NCBI RefSeq assembly: GCF_000485595.1
Contig: NW_014577694.1
Coordinates: 159,789-180,926, forward strand
Direction: 5' to 3'
Length of the DNA stretch: 21,138 nucleotides
Source: Priapulus caudatus
Lineage: Eukaryota > Priapulida > Priapulimorpha > Priapulimorphida > Priapulidae
In this document: positions 19,613 to 21,138 of the stretch, in pieces
How the letters are laid out: the number at the start of each line of letters is the position of its first letter
Position numbering within the stretch: position 1 is the first letter of the stretch
The notes under the pieces: model-generated
What the model was told of the DNA's origin: nothing
Databases searched by the model: none
The model's input: only the letters and a program-made list of their open reading frames with translations
Translations under genes and position numbers: made by a program

Positions 19613-21041
19613 ATTTATAGTTATGTTGTATAGTATGTTGTTAGTTATATTGTATAGTAAGTTAATTAGTTATATCTGTATATAACTGTTGTTTACGTTA
19701 TGTGATAGTATGTTTTAGTTATGTTGTATAGTAGTTGTTAGTTATGTTGTATATGTGTTGTTAGTTTTAATGTTGTATATATTATTAGTTTTATGTTGTT
19801 AGAGTATGTTGTTAGTTATATTGTATAGTATGTTATTATTATGTTGTTATTTGTTGTTAGTTATAGTTGTATAGTATATTATTAGTTACTATTGTATCAG
19901 TATGGTATTAGTTATGTTGTAATAGTATGTTCTTAGTTATTTTGTATTAGTATGTTCGTTAGTTATTTATGTATAATGTTTATACGTAATGTTTGTTAGT
20001 TATATTGATAGTATGTATTAGTTATGTTGTATAGCATATCGTTATTAGTTTATGTTGAATATCATATGTTATTAGTTATATTGTATAGTATGTTATAATT
20101 ATATTGTAATAGTTTTGTTGTTACTTATGTTATATAGCATGTTGTTAGTTATTTTGTATAGTCTGTTATTAGTTATGTTGAAGTATGTTATTAGTTATGT
20201 TGGTATAGTAATGCTTATTAGTTTAGTGTGTAATAGTAATGTTGTTAGTTATCTTGTAATAGTATCTGTTATTTAGTTATGTGTATACCGTAATCTTATA
20301 GTTTATGTGTATTAGTATGTTATTAGTTAATCTGTATAGATGTTATTAATTATATCGTATAGTTTGTTGTTACTTATGTTATATACATGTTGTAGTTATT
20401 TGTATAGTCCCCTGTTATTAGTATTATGTTGTATAGTATGTTATTACGTTATGTTGTTGTATAGTAGTTATTAGTTATGTTTGTATCAGTTATGTTTGTT
20501 ATTATGTTGTATAGTATAGTTAATATAGCTTATATTGTATAGTATGTTGTATAGTTATATTGTATAGTATGTTATTAGTTTATGTTAGTATAGTACGTTG
20601 GGTTAGTTATACTTTTATAGTATGTTTATTAGTTATGTTGTAGAGCATGTTGTTAGTTTATGTTTGTATAGTATGGTTTATTAGTTATGTTGTCATAGAT
20701 GTGTTAGTTATGTTGTTATATGTTTTAATTTATGTTGTATGATGTTTGTTAGTTTATGTTTGTGATAGTCTGTTATTAAGTTATTTGCTATAGTAATGTA
20801 TTAGTTATGTTTGTATAGTAATGTTATATAGTTATGTTGTATAGTATGTGTTAGTTATACTTGTATAGATGTTATTAGTAGTTGTATCAGTCAATCTTAT
20901 TTAGTATGTTGTAATAGTATGTTGTTAGCTTATGTGTCATAGTATGATTGTTAGTTATGTTGTAAGTATGTTGTTAGTTATGATTGTATAGTATGTTGTT
21001 AAGTTATTTGTATACGTATGTTGTTAGTTATGTTGTATAGT
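19613..21041 (+). repeat. 24-bp minisatellite, block 5
   Basis: About 60 units in the same orientation and with the same unit as blocks 1-4, again with frequent one-base indels. It starts abruptly after F3 and ends abruptly where F4 begins. Confidence 0.95.
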
Positions 21042-21138
21042 ATCCAGAAAGTCGATAATAGGAAGAATGTACTTATAAACAAGGGGAATTCGTACATTTA
21101 ACTATAGCCTTAGACATACCTAACGTTTTACTACGCGT
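21042..21138 (+). repeat. F repeat, copy F4 (start only, cut by window edge)
   Basis: AAACAAGGGGAATTCGTAC and TAGCCTTAGACATACC..TTTACTACGCGT match the first part of F1 (17795-17840) in the same orientation, about 3.28 kb downstream. The junction with the minisatellite corresponds to that of F1. Confidence 0.8.

Overview
The window looks like metazoan nuclear DNA, most likely from a marine invertebrate. It has GT-AG split coding exons, a CR1/L2-type non-LTR retrotransposon remnant, a tRNA-headed SINE-like segment, a TTA-flanked MITE and a very heavy load of microsatellites and minisatellites. Nothing looks prokaryotic or viral. Species cannot be read from the sequence. Most of the listed open frames come from simple repeats and are not genes.

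Positions 1-10050 hold the only convincing protein-coding signal, on the minus strand and split into small exons. A start exon at 9960-10047 encodes a clear signal peptide and ends at a good GT donor in phase 1. A second exon at 9041-9137 begins at a good AG acceptor in the matching phase, and its donor runs straight into a (GT)n tract. A 39-codon exon at 426-544 has both splice sites and the same GC-ending codon bias. It may be a later exon of the same gene or belong to another gene. Two weaker minus-strand open segments (6253-6413 and 6688-6963) are listed as candidates. The protein family is not recognised. Between these exons lie a 924-bp MITE (1861-2784), a 74-bp mini inverted-repeat element (3137-3210), a near-perfect 71-bp palindrome (4250-4320), the 3' end of a non-LTR retrotransposon (5286-5537), and triplet, CA and poly-C tracts, including 193 bp of almost pure C.

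Positions 10050-12030 hold a CpG-rich stretch upstream of the signal-peptide exon, then (TG)58, a TATC/TA tract and a 45-bp palindrome.

Positions 12030-21138 are dominated by a 24-bp AT-rich minisatellite. It is interrupted by a tRNA-like SINE segment (about 12285-12515) and three copies of a roughly 150-bp element (14098, 15444, 17149). It is also interrupted by a 1.87-kb block (17743-19612) made of inverted copies of one sequence, here called F, around a GC-rich ~25-bp minisatellite. A further F copy starts at 21042, again exactly where the 24-bp array ends, so array plus F look like parts of one larger repeating unit. This nested satellite structure is the most unusual thing in the window. 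Many array units carry random single-base indels beside clean stretches, which suggests imperfect consensus quality, so reading frames in this half should not be trusted.
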